A DNA stretch of 64,000 bases from Amaricoccus sp003258405 (GTDB lineage Bacteria > Pseudomonadota > Alphaproteobacteria > Rhodobacterales > Rhodobacteraceae), in assembly GCF_043226085.1 (NCBI RefSeq), contig NZ_CP171225.1, positions 1,488,001 to 1,552,000 of the forward strand, read 5' to 3'. The notes beneath the pieces are model-generated. The model saw only the letters and a list, made by a program, of their open reading frames with translations. It searched no databases and was not told where the DNA came from. A program made the position numbers and the translations under genes. Within the stretch, counting starts at the first letter, position 1; every line of letters starts with the position of its first letter. Positions 61,916 through 64,000 of the stretch are shown in pieces.

Positions 61916-64000
61916 ATGATGCACGGACGGGAGGACGTCTCGCAATTTTTCGAGCGGCGCAGCAGCGCCCTCGTTGATGCTGCGATCGCCTGCGCCAAGG
62001 CCACCGGCTACGCGCGCTACACCACGACGATCCGCGCGGCCTGGGTCGAGGCCGTCGCCTCGGTCAACGAGGGGCTGGCCGAATACCTGCCTCGCGCCGA
62101 GACTGCTTCGGCGGAACCGAAGGCGCAGGTCAACTACGCGGCCGATCCCCGCTTCGTCCGGATGCGCGAGGTGGCCGAGCGGCACCGCGGCTACGGCGCG
62201 ACACTGCAGCTCTACCTGGGTTTCTTGAAGCACTTTCGCGAGCTCTATCTCGAAGTGCTTGGCCCGGCCGGCGGCGATGCCGACAAGGCGCTGGCCCGAG
62301 ACCAGGTGCGCGGCTTCTTCGATCTGGCCGAGCTCAGCATCGCTGCCGCCTGGGCGGACGTCAGCGCCGACGTGCGCCTGCGCGACCTGCAGGCCCGCAA
62401 CCGCGCCGTGACGCTGGAAAAGGACCGCTATTTCTCGGTGTTCGAAAGCCTGCGCGATCCGGCTTTCCTCCTGGACCGGGAGCGTCGGCTGATCACCGGC
62501 AACCAGGCGGCGGCCGAGCTTTTCGTGGGCGAGGCGGCAGCCGGCGAGATCGTCTATCTCAGCGCCATGCGGACGCGCCGCCTCCCGCTGGAAGAGGCGC
62601 TGAGCGGTCTCGACCTCTGGAACCCCGACCGACCCGAGGGGGTGGACGCACTCTGGCTCGACACCCGCCTTGGCCGCCTTTGTTTCGATCTGCGTGTCCG
62701 GCAGCTGCACGATTCGGTCGAGAACATGCGCCTGGGCTATGTCGCGATCCTGCACGACGTGACCGAACACCGGCGCGCCACCGACGAGGCGCAGCGGGCG
62801 CAGCGGGCGATGTCGCAGTTTCTGGCCACCATGAGCCACGAGATCCGGACCCCCCTGCACGGGGTCCTCGGCGCCACCGAATTGCTGCACGACGCCGGGC
62901 CGGACGAATTTGACGGCTATCTCGATGCCATCGAAGTCGCCGGCCGGCACCTCCTACAGACCCTGAACAAGGTTCTGGACTATTCGCGCCTCGAAGCCCG
63001 CCCGCCCACGCCGACGACCCGGCCGATCAATCTGCATGCGGCGCTCAGCGACTACCGGGGCTTTGCCGCCACCCTGGCACAGAATGCCGGGGGCGACTTT
63101 CACCTGAAACGCTCGGCACGGCTGCCAAAGGGGGTCGAGATTGATTGGGAGATGACCCAGCAGGTCCTCACCAATCTGGTCTCCAACGCGGTGCGCTACA
63201 GCCGCGGCGCCGTGACGCTGACAGTCGGCAGGCGGGCCGGCCCCCCCGCCCTGCTGCGCTTCGAGGTGGCCGACGATGGTCCGGGCGTCGCCCCGGAAGT
63301 CGCCAAAACACTGTTCGAACCCTTCGGCGCCGTCACGCCTGGCCGCGGCGCCACGTCGGGATCTGGCCTCGGCCTTGCCATCTCGCGCCGGTTGGTCACG
63401 GCGATGGGCGGCAGCATCGGCATGGCCGGCCACAGGGGCGGAGCCACCTTCTGGGTCGAGCTGCCGTTGGCCGTGGCAAAGGCGCCCAGCCCAACCGCTC
63501 GCCTTCCTGCCTCCAGCCTCGCGCAGGCCGAAACACCGGGCGCGCTGCGCTGCCTCGCCGTCGACGACGACACGGTCAGCCTCTTCGTCACGCTCGAACA
63601 TCTGCGCCGGCTGGGCATCGAGGCAAGCCAGGCCGGCACCATGCGGGCGGCGCTGGCGCTGGCTGACCGGCAGGACTTCGACCTCTTCGTCCTCGACTAC
63701 CACCTCTCCGATGGCGACGGGGTGGACCTGCTGGCCGAATTGCGTCGCCGCGGCAAGATCCACAGCGGCACGCGCGCCGTCGCGCTCACCGCCAATGCCG
63801 AGCTGATCGCCGCGCAAGGCGGCGGCGTTGCACAGTTTGACGCTATCATCGCCAAGCCGGCCAATGCCGATGCACTGCGCAAGGCGTTGCGCGAAGAGAA
63901 TGCCAAGGCAGGCGCGCCGCCGGGTCCCTGGCTCGAGGGGGTATCTCCCGGCATCGTCAGGGCCATGGTCGACGCCTTTGAAAATCAGTGGGATAGCGAC
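61916..64000 (+). CDS. Hybrid sensor histidine kinase, cut by the window edge
   Basis: An open frame of 695 codons running off the right end. ATG 61916 or 61919 start. The N-terminal sensor (FFERRSSALVDAAIACA, ATGYARYTTTIRAAWVEAV, then LGFLKHFRELYLEVL, residues 10-120) resembles the RsbRD-N type. A PAS-like segment (LRDPAFLLDRERRLITG) and a connector follow. The H-box is MSHEIRTPLHGVLG; the ATPase has LTNLVSNAVRYS, ADDGPGVAPE and GSGLGLAISRR; a receiver follows with CLAVDDDTVS, FVLDYHLSDGDG (phospho-Asp) and IAKPAN. An Hpt-like tail may start near the edge. No membrane helix. Divergent from ddhA, so it probably senses the substrate and controls the operon, a DdhS-like role. Confidence 0.9.
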   Translation, partial: MMHGREDVSQFFERRSSALVDAAIACAKATGYARYTTTIRAAWVEAVASVNEGLAEYLPRAETASAEPKAQVNYAADPRFVRMREVAERHRGYGATLQLYLGFLKHFRELYLEVLGPAGGDADKALARDQVRGFFDLAELSIAAAWADVSADVRLRDLQARNRAVTLEKDRYFSVFESLRDPAFLLDRERRLITGNQAAAELFVGEAAAGEIVYLSAMRTRRLPLEEALSGLDLWNPDRPEGVDALWLDTRLGRLCFDLRVRQLHDSVENMRLGYVAILHDVTEHRRATDEAQRAQRAMSQFLATMSHEIRTPLHGVLGATELLHDAGPDEFDGYLDAIEVAGRHLLQTLNKVLDYSRLEARPPTPTTRPINLHAALSDYRGFAATLAQNAGGDFHLKRSARLPKGVEIDWEMTQQVLTNLVSNAVRYSRGAVTLTVGRRAGPPALLRFEVADDGPGVAPEVAKTLFEPFGAVTPGRGATSGSGLGLAISRRLVTAMGGSIGMAGHRGGATFWVELPLAVAKAPSPTARLPASSLAQAETPGALRCLAVDDDTVSLFVTLEHLRRLGIEASQAGTMRAALALADRQDFDLFVLDYHLSDGDGVDLLAELRRRGKIHSGTRAVALTANAELIAAQGGGVAQFDAIIAKPANADALRKALREENAKAGAPPGPWLEGVSPGIVRAMVDAFENQWDSD

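Overview
GC-rich alphaproteobacterial chromosome, most likely a phototrophic or marine member of the Rhodobacter/Rhodovulum group. The family-level clues are an RpoE-ChrR singlet-oxygen locus with its fatty-acid methyltransferase operon, a DksA with a degenerate zinc finger, a MoxR/VWA operon, and at the right end a type II DMSO-reductase-family molybdoenzyme in the gene order alpha-beta-chaperone-gamma, as in dimethylsulfide dehydrogenase (ddhABDC) of Rhodovulum sulfidophilum. These assignments come from reading motifs; no database was searched.

Layout. 0-3.7 kb (minus): an ArsR-regulated thioredoxin/permease operon whose permease carries an in-frame amber codon, an MFS transporter and a sirtuin. 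4.0-8.5 kb (plus): amylosucrase, a glycine-zipper lipoprotein and parE. 8.8-12.3 kb: a decaying patch with a TPR protein frameshifted at a 7-G run and a broken HerA/DUF87-like ATPase. 12.3-21.6 kb: secreted nuclease, dksA, MoxR, small proteins, VWA protein, M48 protease, YqgE and a DsbD-like periplasmic domain. 21.6-26.9 kb: RND pump, its adaptor, and clpS. 27-35.7 kb: acetyltransferase, MFS, PAS histidine kinase, a transglutaminase operon, a cysteine-rich repeat protein, an RhlE-type helicase and a cold-shock protein.

35.7-52.4 kb is mosaic. It contains a shattered fatty-acid desaturase, a shattered lambda-type phage portal gene, several gene-poor gaps, and two degenerate copies of what looks like a tRNA-Ser 3' end (about 37.98 and 48.60 kb). 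Within it lies a compact stress regulon: rpoE-chrR-SDR, the divergent amine oxidase-DUF1365-cyclopropane synthase operon, a DUF2177 membrane protein and a fasciclin protein. Four promoters in this stretch share TGATC(C/T), an 18-base spacer and a TA-initial -10 element. Two DUF1254/DUF1214 proteins flank an AraC regulator.

52.4-64 kb is a respiratory module. A Tat-exported molybdenum enzyme with Fe-S and heme b subunits and a TorD-type chaperone is followed by an Mrp-type ATPase, a Tat-exported beta-propeller, a class I cytochrome c (plausible electron acceptor) and a DUF2478 protein. A divergent hybrid histidine kinase, cut by the window edge, probably regulates it; three 11-bp-spaced TTTG repeats lie in the shared intergenic region.
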